DNA of 64,000 nt, taken from positions 132,157,027 to 132,221,026 of the forward strand of contig CM076846.1 in the NCBI GenBank assembly GCA_039519185.1, read 5' to 3'. Both the position numbers and the translations under genes were made by a program. Shown here in pieces: positions 35,896 to 45,624 of the stretch; position 1 is the first letter of the stretch, and each line of letters opens with the position of its first letter. This stretch comes from Astragalus membranaceus (lineage: Eukaryota; Streptophyta; Magnoliopsida; Fabales; Fabaceae). The notes under the pieces were generated by a model that made no database searches, was not told the DNA's origin, and saw nothing but the letters and a program-made list of their open reading frames with translations.

Positions 35896-36250
35896 CTTGG
35901 CCTTTGGAACAAAATAGAAATCAATTCTTGCTTTCCACAAAATGCTTTTAGGTCTTTGCCATGCATAAAATATTTTCCAAAGCTTGCCATGCATGCATAA
36001 CATATTTTTCAAAAACCCTAATTTGATGCATGAGGCCTATTGCAAAAAATTGTTTTTAGAGACCCTTTTGTGAGAAATGACCAAAATGCCCTTTTTGACC
36101 CTAAAAACCCTAATTTCCCAAAAAGTGCATTCTAACCCTAAAAATGATTTCAAAAACTTTGGAATGGTTTCTAGGACCCAAAATGCATAATTTATTTTTG
36201 TGTGGAAAATTAGGGTTTAGACCTAAGCCGGACAAAATTGGGGTATGACA

Positions 36251-36266
36251 GCTGCCCCTCTTTATC
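36251..36266 (-). other. Polypurine tract of the nested element
   Basis: AGATAAAGAGGGGCAGC-type purine tract on the minus strand, directly before the 3' LTR. Confidence 0.75.
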
Positions 36267-36500
36267 TGAATTTTAACGAGGAATATGAATTGACCGAAAC
36301 ATATTCCAAGACAAAATGAAGATAAAGAATTCAGAAATTATACCGATTTTGTCCTCTTGGGGAAAACCCAAATTTTCCCATTTTTTTTTTTTTTTGATGT
36401 CAGATGAAAAATGCAATATGCATGCAAAAACAGATTGGATTTTTTTTTGAACCACAATAGGAAATAAAGCGGTAAAGAATGCGGTAAAGAAAGCGGTAAA

Positions 36501-37300
36501 GAAGGAGCACTGAGGGCTCAGGATGAGCGCGGAGGGCTCAGGATGAGCACAGAGGGCTCAGGAGGAGCGCGGAGGGCTCTGGATGAGCACAGAGGGCTCA
36601 GGAGGAGCACCGAGGGCTCAGGAGGAGCACAGAGGGCTCAGGAGGAGCACAGAGGGCTCAGGATGAGCGCAGAGGGCTCAAGAGGAGCACAGAGGGCTCA
36701 GGATGAGCGCAGAGGGCTCAGGAGGAGCACAGAGGGCTCAGGATGAGCACAGAGGGCTCAGGATGAGCACAGAGGGCTTAGGATGAGCGCGGAGGGCTCA
36801 GGAGGAGCACAGAGGGCTCAGGATGAGCGCAGAGGGCTCAGGGTGAGCACAGAGGGCTCAGGATGAGCACAGAGGGCTCAGGGGGAGCACAGAGGGCTCA
36901 GGATGAGCGCGGAGGGCTCAGGGGGAGCACAGAGGGCTCAGGATGAGCGCGGAGGGCTCAGGGGGAGCACAGAGGGCTCAGGATGAGCGCAGAGGGCTCA
37001 GGAGGAGCACAGAGGGCTCAGGGTGAGCACAGAAGGCTCAGGATGAGCACAGAGGGCTCAGGGGGAGCACAGAGGGCTCAGGGGGAGCATAGAGGGCTCA
37101 GGATGAGCGCGGAGGGCTCAGGGGGAGCACAGAGGGCTCAGGATGAGCGCAGAGGGCTCAGGAGGAGCACAGAGGGCTCAGGGTGAGCACAGAAGGCTCA
37201 GGATGAGCATAGAGGGCTCAGGGGGAGCACAGAGGGCTCAGGATGAGCGCAGAGGGCTCAGGATGAGCACAGAGGGCTCAGGACGAGCGCAGAGGGCTCA
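36501..37300 (-). repeat. Minisatellite: 40 units of 20 bp in the 3' untranslated region
   Basis: Exactly 800 bp made of 40 copies of a 20-bp unit (GGATGAGCRCAGAGGGCTCA), with substitutions but no length change. It lies between the coding stub and the polypurine tract. Tandem arrays in this position are known for Tat-lineage elements. Apparent proteins of EGSGGAQRAQ repeats arise because 20-bp units cycle through all frames; they are not genes. A few units of GCGGTAAAGAA precede it (about 36470-36502). Confidence 0.95.
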
Positions 37301-37438
37301 CAAATGCTGTTGATTGGTTGATTTGAAATGACCGATGCTGCTGTGTTGGATTGAGGTGCCTGCATACGTTAGTTGATGCAAGGAATGGTGCATGGAGTAT
37401 GAGTGCAGGTTATGAGTGCCTGTTATGCATGTGCATGC

Positions 37439-37565
37439 AATGAGTGCATGTTATGAGTGCATGTTATGCAAAGGCATGTTATGCATGTGCATGCAATGAG
37501 TGCATGTTATGAGTGCATGTTATGCAAAGGCATGTTATGCATGTGCATGCAATGAGTGCATGTTA
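37439..37565 (-). repeat. 56-bp tandem repeat of TGCATG-rich sequence
   Basis: Just over two copies with period 56 (starts 37441 and 37497) built of smaller GTGCATGTTATG units, second tandem array in the same untranslated region. Confidence 0.85.
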
Positions 37566-37569
37566 TGCT

Positions 37570-38102
37570 ATGATTTTGGTGTAATGATGAATGTAATGCA
37601 TGACTGTTTTGTTTATTGCCTTTTTTTTTTGCTTATTATTATTATTTTTTTATTTTTGCTGGTTCAGCCAATCCGCGACACTCATGACACGAGACTGAGG
37701 AACCTGTTGGACTTGCGGGGCTCATGGGCCGAGTGCATGTTGGTCTTGACTTTGCTGATTTGAAGCAATCGTGGATGTAGTTGCTCTCTTGCATGATTGA
37801 CTGATTTTGAGGATGTGCTCTCTCTCAGGACTCTTAAGAATCTCGTAATGATTTGCAATGCTCTATGATATATGCACATGTTTTACAGTTCAGGACCATC
37901 ATCATCATAAAACGTTTATTTTGAGCAGAAAAAGCAGAAAATAAAAGAGTGAACAGATACGAGAAATTTGAACTTTATTAATGTGGAAACCGGTCGCACA
38001 AGAAGTTACGCCGATTATTTATTACACTTGAAAGTTTAAACTACAAAAAGACACGAAAAAGAGAGAAGCTGATTTCTGACTGTCCGTCTCTGTGGAACGG
38101 TG
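37570..38102 (-). other. Untranslated region of the nested element
   Basis: No coding frame. RT, RNase H and integrase should lie between 38103 and the tandem arrays, and they are absent. Confidence 0.6.
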
Positions 38103-38420
38103 CTAAGCATTTATGTCCTTGACCTTGACCTCTCTTCTATCCACTTCTGTACCCAGGTTGATGATCTCAATCGACTCCCCATGAGGTTGAATAACCTTCT
38201 CTTCCTGTTCTATCAATCTCGTCAATTCTGGAGGAGCTTCCCAGTTTTCATCAACATCCCCCTCGGCTTGGTTGACTGGATGATCAAAGTCAAAGTTTGG
38301 ACTGCTAGCACTGTTGTTCTTAGAGACACTTACTGTATGTCTGTATTTTGCCGAAGCGCAAAAGCAGAATGAAAATCGGAACAAGCAAACAAACAATAAC
38401 AAAGCAATAAAGAGACGCAT
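38103..38420 (-). pseudogene. Stub of the pol region just upstream of RT
   Basis: The frame has a spurious hydrophobic start, then from about 38310 an acidic segment with PVNQAEGD, PPELTRLIEQEEKVIQPH and IEIINLGTE. This is the linker that precedes the reverse transcriptase in Tat/Ogre polyproteins. It stops at 38103 where RT should begin. In Ogre elements an intron separates protease from this segment, which would explain the stop at 38568 and the non-coding gap 38567-38320. The deletion endpoint is therefore at about 38103. Confidence 0.75.
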
Positions 38421-38567
38421 GAAATGAAGAGAAATGGATTTTTATTGATTGAAAATTCAAAACAAACGTTTTTATTTGATGATGATAACTCTGAAAATGA
38501 AGACATGTTTGCCCCTAGCAACTTGTCCTATGGCCTTGGGCAGAGCCATAGGGTTGCATTACAATCA

Positions 38568-41500
38568 TTACTTTGAAATAAAAGCGATGGGCATGTCCAC
38601 AGCTTCCCAATTTTTGAGCTTTTCCTCAGCATGGCAACGGCGAACTAAACTGGTACTGCTCTCTTCATCCTCTGAACCAATGGCAGTGATCTGGTCTGGA
38701 TCTAGCAACCCAGCACTCTTGAAGCTTTGACCGATGTTACTGATGGGGATCCTCTTTGACCATGGATCCTGGCCTCTCAACTTGGCCAACCATTCGCCTC
38801 TTCTCTCTTCAGCCAACTTCCTCCTTTCAACCTCGCTTGGGTGGTATCCCAACCCGTAACGATCTTTGTTTCCTTTCAGTTGTACAGGAGCAAGAATTCC
38901 TTGTCCCGTTTTTCCTAAACCACGCCCCAGCTGGTATCCTTGATCCATCATGATTCTGGCGACCATCTCTCCACTCTTTGACAGCTTTATCACGGGCGAT
39001 GATGATTCACATCCACCAAGCACAGCATTGGCAATCTCAAGAGATTGGAAAGAAGTCTCCAAAGACTCTTCAGCTGCTTCCACATAAGGGAACGGAGAAG
39101 ACTTGTTAACTAGCATCTCTTCTTCTCCATACACCACCACAATTTTGTCATTAACCACGAACTTAACCCTCTGGTGTAGAGATGAAGGAATAGCCCCAGC
39201 CATATGGATCCATGGCCTCCCGAGTAAACAGCTGTAGGAGGAGGATATGTCCATGACTTGAAAATTGATATAAAAAGTTTCTGGTCCTATTTGAATGGGG
39301 AATTCCATCTCTCCTATCACCTCTTTCTTTGACCCATCGAACGCCCTCACCAGAGTTGAACTCGGCTTCATAAAGGAACAATCAACATCCAGTTTGCTTA
39401 CGGTTGACTGGGGCATCACATTCAAAGAAGAACCGTTGTCAATTAATACCCGCGCCAACACGAAATCTCCACATTTGACTGAGATGTGCAAAGCTTGATT
39501 GTGTTTCTTTCCCTCTGGGGGAAGCTCTTCATCAGTGAAAGTCAGATGGTTGGCAGCTACAATATTCCCAACTACTTCATCAAATTGGCCAACAGAGATG
39601 TTCTGAGCAACGTGTGCTTCATTCAGCACTTTCATGAGAGCGGTTCTGTGCGCTTCTGAACTCATCAACAAAGAGAGCATTGAAATCTTGGCCGGAGTTT
39701 GGTTCATCTGATCGACCACTTTATAATCACTCTGTCTCACAATCTTGAGAAACTCATCTGTTTCAGGCTCTGCCCCTTTCTTCTTCTGAATGTTCTCTGC
39801 CTCCTTTTCTTTACCCTTACGGGCTCTATCTTCGGCTTCTTTGGAGGACTCAACTCGACCAAACTCGGGAGCATACATCCGACCGCTCCTTGTCATCCCG
39901 CTTGACCCAGTTATATTTGTAACAGTGGTACTTGGAGAAACCCCTACTGAAGGTAAGGTGTTGTACTTCCACGGTACGGCGCTGTCCTTCTCATAAGGAA
40001 ATGGAGCTGGGATTTCAATAACCAATGGCTGTGGTTTGGCTTGGACCGGTTTCGAATTATACAGTATCTCAACTGGCCTTCTGGCCTCATTGCCATTATT
40101 GAACTGCAGCATTAGCACACTTTCTGCTTTCTCAACTACTTCCAACCGAACCACATAACGGTCCATCAAATCTTGCAAAACAGACTTAAAATCTTCACAA
40201 GCACCTGCACACGCAGGGTCAGCACACACACAACCTTTCTGAATTACCCCACAGCGACATAACTCAGCATGTATGTCTTCCAGAGGGGTCTTGATACTCT
40301 CAACGTTCTTTAGCATGATCTGGCTCCCCGAATCTTCTATAGCATTGGCAGACGGTGCCCCATGACCTGGCAAGGGGTTAGTTGTCGTGCTCGGATTGTT
40401 CGGTTTAAAAGATAGCCAATTGGCATCAATTAGGTCTTGAACTATAAACTTGAACGCATAGCAATCTTCCACCGTGTGACCGACCCCTCCACTATGGAAA
40501 ATACAGGTGGCGTCAGCATTATATCCTCTAGGGAAAGGTGGTTGCACAGTCCTCATAGGGCGAGTCTTGACTAGATTCTTTGCAATGAGATGATTAAACA
40601 GCTCAGTATAAGTGATGGGAATTGGATCAAAACTGGTACGTTTCCTTTCTTGATGATTCTGAGTTCTGTGACCCGGATTATTCTGCGGCGGCTGAGCTGG
40701 AACAGAGAACGGAACTTTCTGCTGTGGGGCGTTGAAGGACGGACCTCCCCCTGCTGTAATGACATTTGTCTCTCCCTCTTTCTTTTTAGGGAAATTTGAA
40801 AAAGGTTTCTTCTGCCCACCAGGATTGCCAAAACCTCCGGCAATTCTCCCACTACGCAATCCATGTTCCAGACGTTCCCCAATGATCACCATATCAGAGA
40901 AGCTAGAAGAGACACTACCCACCAATCGATCATAGTATATTCCTGGGAGAGTTTCCATGAACATATATACCATTTCCTTTTCTGTCACTGGTGGCTTCAC
41001 TTGAGCTGCTACACTTCTCCACTTCTGGGCGTATTCTTTAAATGATTCCCTGTCGCCTTTGCTCATGAGTTGTAGTTGAGATCTATCAGGTGCCAGATCC
41101 ATATTGTACTGATACTGCTTAAGAAATGCCTCTGAGAGATCCTTCCAACTATGGATGTCGGAGGATTGCAGTTGCATATACCAGTCTAGAGACGCTCCGG
41201 TCAGACTGTTCTGAAAGAAATGGATCAGCACCTTATCATCGTGGGCATAGGCTGCCATCTTTCTGACATACATCGTTAGATGGCTGGAGGGACAGCCAGT
41301 GCCGCGGTATTTGTCAAAATCTGGCGCCTTGAATTTGGGAGGTATAACAACACCTGGGACAAGACACAGGTCCCGTGCATCTTTAGCCCTTGTACCTGAC
41401 CCTTCCATTGCCCTCAACCGTTCTTCTAGTAAGTGATATCTGTCTCTTGGTTGTGAACTTTCAACCATCTGGCCTTGAGGATAGCTCCCTGGATTGAAAT

Positions 41501-41978
41501 AATAACCCCCATATTGAGCGGGGTTTCCCATTTGATAAGCAGCATTTGGAGGATTCACAGGAACCTCCGGAGCAGGAGCAGGCTGACTTGTCACCACAGG
41601 AATGGCTTCAGCAGTGGATGGTGTATAATTCATGGGCATCCCCCATGGATATACTTGTGCATTTGGTTGTCTCTGACCGCTCGTCCCCGAAGAACCACCA
41701 ACTTCTGGTATGGGAGGAGGATGAACAGTTATAGCTTCAGCGGATGTAGGAGGAGAAACAAAGGTAACGCCCCCTTCTGGAGTTATAACTGCGGTGGCCC
41801 CAGCAGCGGCCCCACTTCTCAGAGTTTGCAGCATATTCATTACTTCAGCCATCTGGGCCTCCATAGCGCCCATTTTAGTCTTCAAAACTTGATTCTCCCG
41901 AGCCAGCTGCTCAGGGTTAAGGATTTCTACGACCGGCTCATCTTGACCTTCATTCTCGAGATGCTGATTGCTAGCCAT
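38568..41978 (-). CDS. Ogre-type gag-protease with G-patch, intact frame
   Basis: Open frame of 1136 residues from the ATG at 41978 (MASNQHLENE); the frame extends upstream to 42449 but that part overlaps ORF1 and has no family similarity. Order: a short coiled coil (residues 20-55), a proline-rich linker, the retrotransposon gag capsid domain (FKAPDFDKYRGTG, YVRKMAAYAHDD, ASLDWYMQLQ, ETLPGIYYDRL), a variant knuckle (CIFHSGGVGHTVEDC) and a second cysteine cluster (CRCGVIQKGCVCADPAC). Next comes an aspartic protease with active site LIDNGSSLNVMP and LLGRPWIHMAGA, then a G-patch (DQGYQLGRGLGKTGQGI) and a C-terminal tail. D-N-G at the active site is usual in this lineage. It could make virus-like particles and process them, but has no polymerase. 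Confidence 0.9.
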   Translation of the reverse strand: MASNQHLENEGQDEPVVEILNPEQLARENQVLKTKMGAMEAQMAEVMNMLQTLRSGAAAGATAVITPEGGVTFVSPPTSAEAITVHPPPIPEVGGSSGTSGQRQPNAQVYPWGMPMNYTPSTAEAIPVVTSQPAPAPEVPVNPPNAAYQMGNPAQYGGYYFNPGSYPQGQMVESSQPRDRYHLLEERLRAMEGSGTRAKDARDLCLVPGVVIPPKFKAPDFDKYRGTGCPSSHLTMYVRKMAAYAHDDKVLIHFFQNSLTGASLDWYMQLQSSDIHSWKDLSEAFLKQYQYNMDLAPDRSQLQLMSKGDRESFKEYAQKWRSVAAQVKPPVTEKEMVYMFMETLPGIYYDRLVGSVSSSFSDMVIIGERLEHGLRSGRIAGGFGNPGGQKKPFSNFPKKKEGETNVITAGGGPSFNAPQQKVPFSVPAQPPQNNPGHRTQNHQERKRTSFDPIPITYTELFNHLIAKNLVKTRPMRTVQPPFPRGYNADATCIFHSGGVGHTVEDCYAFKFIVQDLIDANWLSFKPNNPSTTTNPLPGHGAPSANAIEDSGSQIMLKNVESIKTPLEDIHAELCRCGVIQKGCVCADPACAGACEDFKSVLQDLMDRYVVRLEVVEKAESVLMLQFNNGNEARRPVEILYNSKPVQAKPQPLVIEIPAPFPYEKDSAVPWKYNTLPSVGVSPSTTVTNITGSSGMTRSGRMYAPEFGRVESSKEAEDRARKGKEKEAENIQKKKGAEPETDEFLKIVRQSDYKVVDQMNQTPAKISMLSLLMSSEAHRTALMKVLNEAHVAQNISVGQFDEVVGNIVAANHLTFTDEELPPEGKKHNQALHISVKCGDFVLARVLIDNGSSLNVMPQSTVSKLDVDCSFMKPSSTLVRAFDGSKKEVIGEMEFPIQIGPETFYINFQVMDISSSYSCLLGRPWIHMAGAIPSSLHQRVKFVVNDKIVVVYGEEEMLVNKSSPFPYVEAAEESLETSFQSLEIANAVLGGCESSSPVIKLSKSGEMVARIMMDQGYQLGRGLGKTGQGILAPVQLKGNKDRYGLGYHPSEVERRKLAEERRGEWLAKLRGQDPWSKRIPISNIGQSFKSAGLLDPDQITAIGSEDEESSTSLVRRCHAEEKLKNWEAVDMPIAFISK

Positions 41979-42363
41979 TAGTCTTGCCTGTAGACGGGTG
42001 GAATATCGGTGTTGGCGAACCAGCTTGCCTTTTGCTTCTCTCTCTCTCTCTCTGATGATAGAACATTCTTTTATGAGTACAAGTGTGAATGCGTAAATGA
42101 ATGCAATGCGAATGAATGCGTGTTTAGTTTGTCTTGCCGAGAATCGCAGTGTATTATGTCTTGTCATAGATACGCAAGTAAATCTTTGATTATTTTTTAT
42201 TATATCATTTCTTTGGATCCTACTGAAATTGGAATCTGGAAGTGAAACGGGTGTATTTAAACAAAATACTTCAACATCTGAATCTGAAAATACGACATTC
42301 TGATACAATGATTGAAAAAGGAAAGGTACAATAAAACGAAATGGAAAATTACAATAAAGAAGC

Positions 42364-44471
42364 TCAAATACAAAGGGCCTTGACATTTCCGCTCCTTTTC
42401 CTTTTGTTGTTGGTAGAGGTACCTCCAGTTCTTCCTTTGGCTTCCTCAACTAGGGCTCTGCAGTACTCCACAAACTTGTACACCTCAAGCGGGGTGTTGA
42501 GGGGATACATCTCAGTTTCAGCTTTTCTTAATCTCTTGGGCATATCCGCAAGAGCCTGGTTGACCAATTCTGATAGCTTGGAGAACCTATCCTTCCAGTG
42601 TTGAACTTCATCTCTCAGCTCTATGATGACTGCCTGCTCTTCAATCCTACCGAGCAGCTCAACATAGCGATGCTCCCAATACTGACTTTCATCCCTCACT
42701 TGCCGGTACGCATCACTGATGTGACAAAGACGCTCCTTCAACTCATCAGAATCCTCTTGCTCTGCTCTTAGGGCCCGCTGATATTCCCTGAGGATGTTCT
42801 CAAAAGAGTCCCTCTCTTGCACAACACTTTCTAACTTACTCTCCCATTCAGCTTGTAACATGCGGGATTCTCTTTTTGACTTGGCAAGCAAGCTTTTCGC
42901 CGTTCTCTCTTCCATTTTTGCTTCATCCCATAACTCTTTCCACTGATTGGCTTCTTCCAGGGCCTTCTTCTCTTTCAAGCTTCGTCTCTTAATTTCCTCC
43001 TTGGCTCCTTGCAGATACCTTTGAACTTCTAACTTGCTCTCCTCTTCCCCTTTTAGTTTCTGACTGAAACTCTCAATGGTAGCAGACTTCAGGGCATTTT
43101 CTTCTTTCAAACTCTTGTTCTTCAGAGCCATCTTCTCTATCTCCGCTTGCAAAGATTTCTTCTCTTCCTCTGCCTTCATCAGAGCCAACTTAACTTCGCC
43201 TAATTCTTCGACAACAGGGCACTGGCGTCTACTACTTCCCTCTCGACTCGCAACTCTTTTCGGTAAGGCAGTTGAACATTCTGGATCCTTTTTCTGAGCC
43301 ACTGAGCGAAGGTGATACTACTAGTCCTCTGAGCGAGCTCTACTTTTCCCATGCGAACCACCGTACTCCAGGCTTGCAAGACCTTTCTAAGCAAGCTGTC
43401 ATCTTTTGGTCCTCCTTCATAGATGTAAAGCGGGAATATCATCTCTTCAGTAGGCGAATTCCTCATCGGATACCCCAATTGCCTCAGAGTCAGGGACGGG
43501 TTGTAGTTGATGCATCCTTTAGTGCCCATCAGCGGGACATTTTGAAAACTACCACAGCGGAAGACTACCTTAGGCCTATCTTCCCAGCAAGATGAGAGAT
43601 ACCAACGGATCGAGTGCTCATCTAGACCCCCTAGAAACTGGATCCATTCTTGAATACTCATAGCTTTCACCTCACAAGTTACAGCGTAGCTAATCAACTT
43701 TTCCACTCGTGTTGGGTTGGTGAAGGCATGGATGAGAAGCCATGAATACAACAGGTGAGAAGAGCAAGAGATTTTCTTCCTTCTTAAGTCACAATGATGA
43801 GTAAAAGCAGAATAAGTGTCGGCAAGGATGGAGGGAATTGGATTAATGGGGCTCTTCTTGTTCTGAAAAGCTAGGAAAATACCAATAACAGTCACATCCA
43901 CATACCTCTCAATCTGCGGAAAGAGAACAACCCCAAAAATTGCTAAGGCCAAAACTCGCTTGAAGACAACCCAATTTTTACTTCTAGCATAGACTCCCAT
44001 TAAACCTTCAAGGTAGCTCTGCGGGAAACCTATCACATTGTTTCTCTTCTGCTTTTGGAGCTTCAGATCCTCTACACTCACACTCACTTGCAATAATGCA
44101 GCGAACCCCTCATCTGTGTAGTACTGTTCTTGATACCGGTAGGGGACAGCTTCTGTCTGAGTGAAACCCAAAATCTGCTGATATTCCTCCAATGTAGGGG
44201 TCATTTGAAAATTTTTGAAAAGAAAGCACCTGATTTCTGGGTCATAGAATCTACTCAAAGCCGCGATAGCTTCAGTCTGCACCTCTAGCAACAACAACTT
44301 CCGGAGGTTCCCATAAGCAATGTCAAACGATCCCCTTTCAATAGGTCCCATCAGGTCAACACATTTTTTCAGACTAGTCACATCTACCTTGTTTACAACG
44401 GGGTACCTTGGAGTATACACCGTTTCCCTTCTAGATTCCATGCCGTATCTATGACAAAAATTTCTCATTAC
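42364..44471 (-). pseudogene. Ogre ORF1 (DUF7745-like plus coiled coil), one frame break
   Basis: The first part (44471 or 44441 down to 43200) is a globular domain with MGPIERGSFDIAYGNLRKLL, FDP-like YDPEIRCFLF, VVGFP-like VIGFPQSYLEGLMGVYARSK and VFKRVLALAIFGVVLFPQIE, recognisable as the ORF1/DUF7745-type protein of Ogre elements. The second part (43302 down to 42364) is a long heptad-rich coiled coil (KLALMKAEEEKKSLQAEIEK onward) with a basic end (NNKRKRSGN). The two overlap in different frames between 43302 and 43200, and the change point near 43200-43210 can be explained by a single-base length change. The function of Ogre ORF1 is unknown. The downstream gag ATG lies beyond its stop. Confidence 0.8.
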
Positions 44472-44549
44472 TTGGGGTTCTCGGCAAGCAAACCATGATG
44501 AAATGCAAAGATGCATGCGAAAATTATCGAAAATGTATGTTTTATGCAA

Positions 44550-45602
44550 AGGATGATGTGTAAATGATGATGATGTTCTATGTCTATGTAACTCAGAGAC
44601 CAGTCCTTATTGGCAGTGATTCAAGTTTTTTTTTTTGGAAAATGCGGGTCGTACGTTATTTCATATCGACCGGTATGAGAAAGGCTACAGCGGTAACTCT
44701 TTCACTCCCTCTTTTTTTTTTTATTTTTTTATTTTTTTATTTTTTAAAATAAAGTGGTTCATATGTCACTTCGTACAGACCGGCGAAAGAAAGGTTACAA
44801 CGGCAACTCTTTCTCTGTTTTCTCTTTTTTCGAAAAAATCTCCTTTTCTTTTTGAAAACGTGCCTAGTTTACAATGCAGCACACAATTTGGAAAGCCCTT
44901 GTGACCTAAAAAGGGGTGAGACCTACGATCTAGGGCAATTTAAAGGGTAATCCTCCCATGTGGCTCTATTCACTCCCTTGCAAAGGCTACCAGAGCTAAA
45001 TCTCTTTTATGATAACACCCACAACGATGGAATGCCATCTGGTGTTAGGTACCATAAAGAGCATACTCTGGCTGAAACTTTCGTGAGAGCAGAAGGACAT
45101 CGGTCCAATTGGCAGTCACTACTCGTTTCCACTCTCCTAGGTGTTTTCAGACCTTGGGTTTTAGGCCTCTCTCAGAGCTCATAATCACAAGGGGGTGAGT
45201 GTGTGTAGCGGGGACATACCGCCTAAAATTACCCACATATACCCCACCTGCGAAGGAAAACCCAGAACAGTCCAGACAAATAGCATGTTGTTTATCCTAG
45301 GGTTCAATATCGATCCAATATAAACTAATCTAGGGTGCCAGTAACAATGCACTACTTACCTCAAGAAAGGGAGCAAAGAAGAAGGGGACATGATAAGAAA
45401 GGGGAAGAAATGCATGAGGGAACTAAGCAAAGAAGTAACTATCTATTGCAAAAGCAAACATAGAAGAAGAATGCACATGGATGTAACATGCTTATGAAAA
45501 AGGAAGAAGAAGAGAGGCAAAGCAAGATATTCAAATCAATCGTATAAACCACACATTTAATTAATTAGGCTTGACCCACTTTTAAAAAAATTTTTTTTTT
45601 AG
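44550..45602 (-). other. Leader of the nested element
   Basis: About 1 kb between primer site and ORF1 with no coding capacity. It contains two diverged copies (about 44650-44710 and 44760-44820) of a block with GAAAGGYTACARCGGYAACTCTTTC on the plus strand, each followed by a T-run. Confidence 0.6.
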
Positions 45603-45604
45603 TG

Positions 45605-45622
45605 TCCCCAGCGGAGTCGCCA
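45605..45622 (-). other. Primer-binding site (tRNA-Arg type)
   Basis: Minus strand TGGCGACTCCGCTGGGGA, two bases after the LTR end. It is complementary to the 3' end of plant tRNA-Arg(ACG) including CCA, as recalled from known sequences; this primer is characteristic of Ogre. Confidence 0.85.
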
Positions 45623-45624
45623 GC

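Larger units (their letters stand above)
33879..36250 (-). repeat. 3' LTR of the nested Ogre-type element
   Basis: 2372 bp, almost identical to 45625-47994. On the minus strand: U3 (36250 to about 35330) with clustered ATCGATT motifs and TATA box at 35355-35362, then a transcribed part containing a 113-bp tandem duplication and imperfect repeats of AACCTTTGTTCGTTTGA. Ends in TTTCGGGGTGCAACA. Confidence 0.95.

Noticed and set aside
36543..37186. Plus-strand frames of EGSGGAQRAQ-type repeats
   Set aside because: They are readings of the 20-bp minisatellite, which lies in an untranslated region of a minus-strand element.
36501..37300. CRISPR-like regular array
   Set aside because: Units are contiguous with no unique spacers and the genome is a plant; it is a minisatellite.
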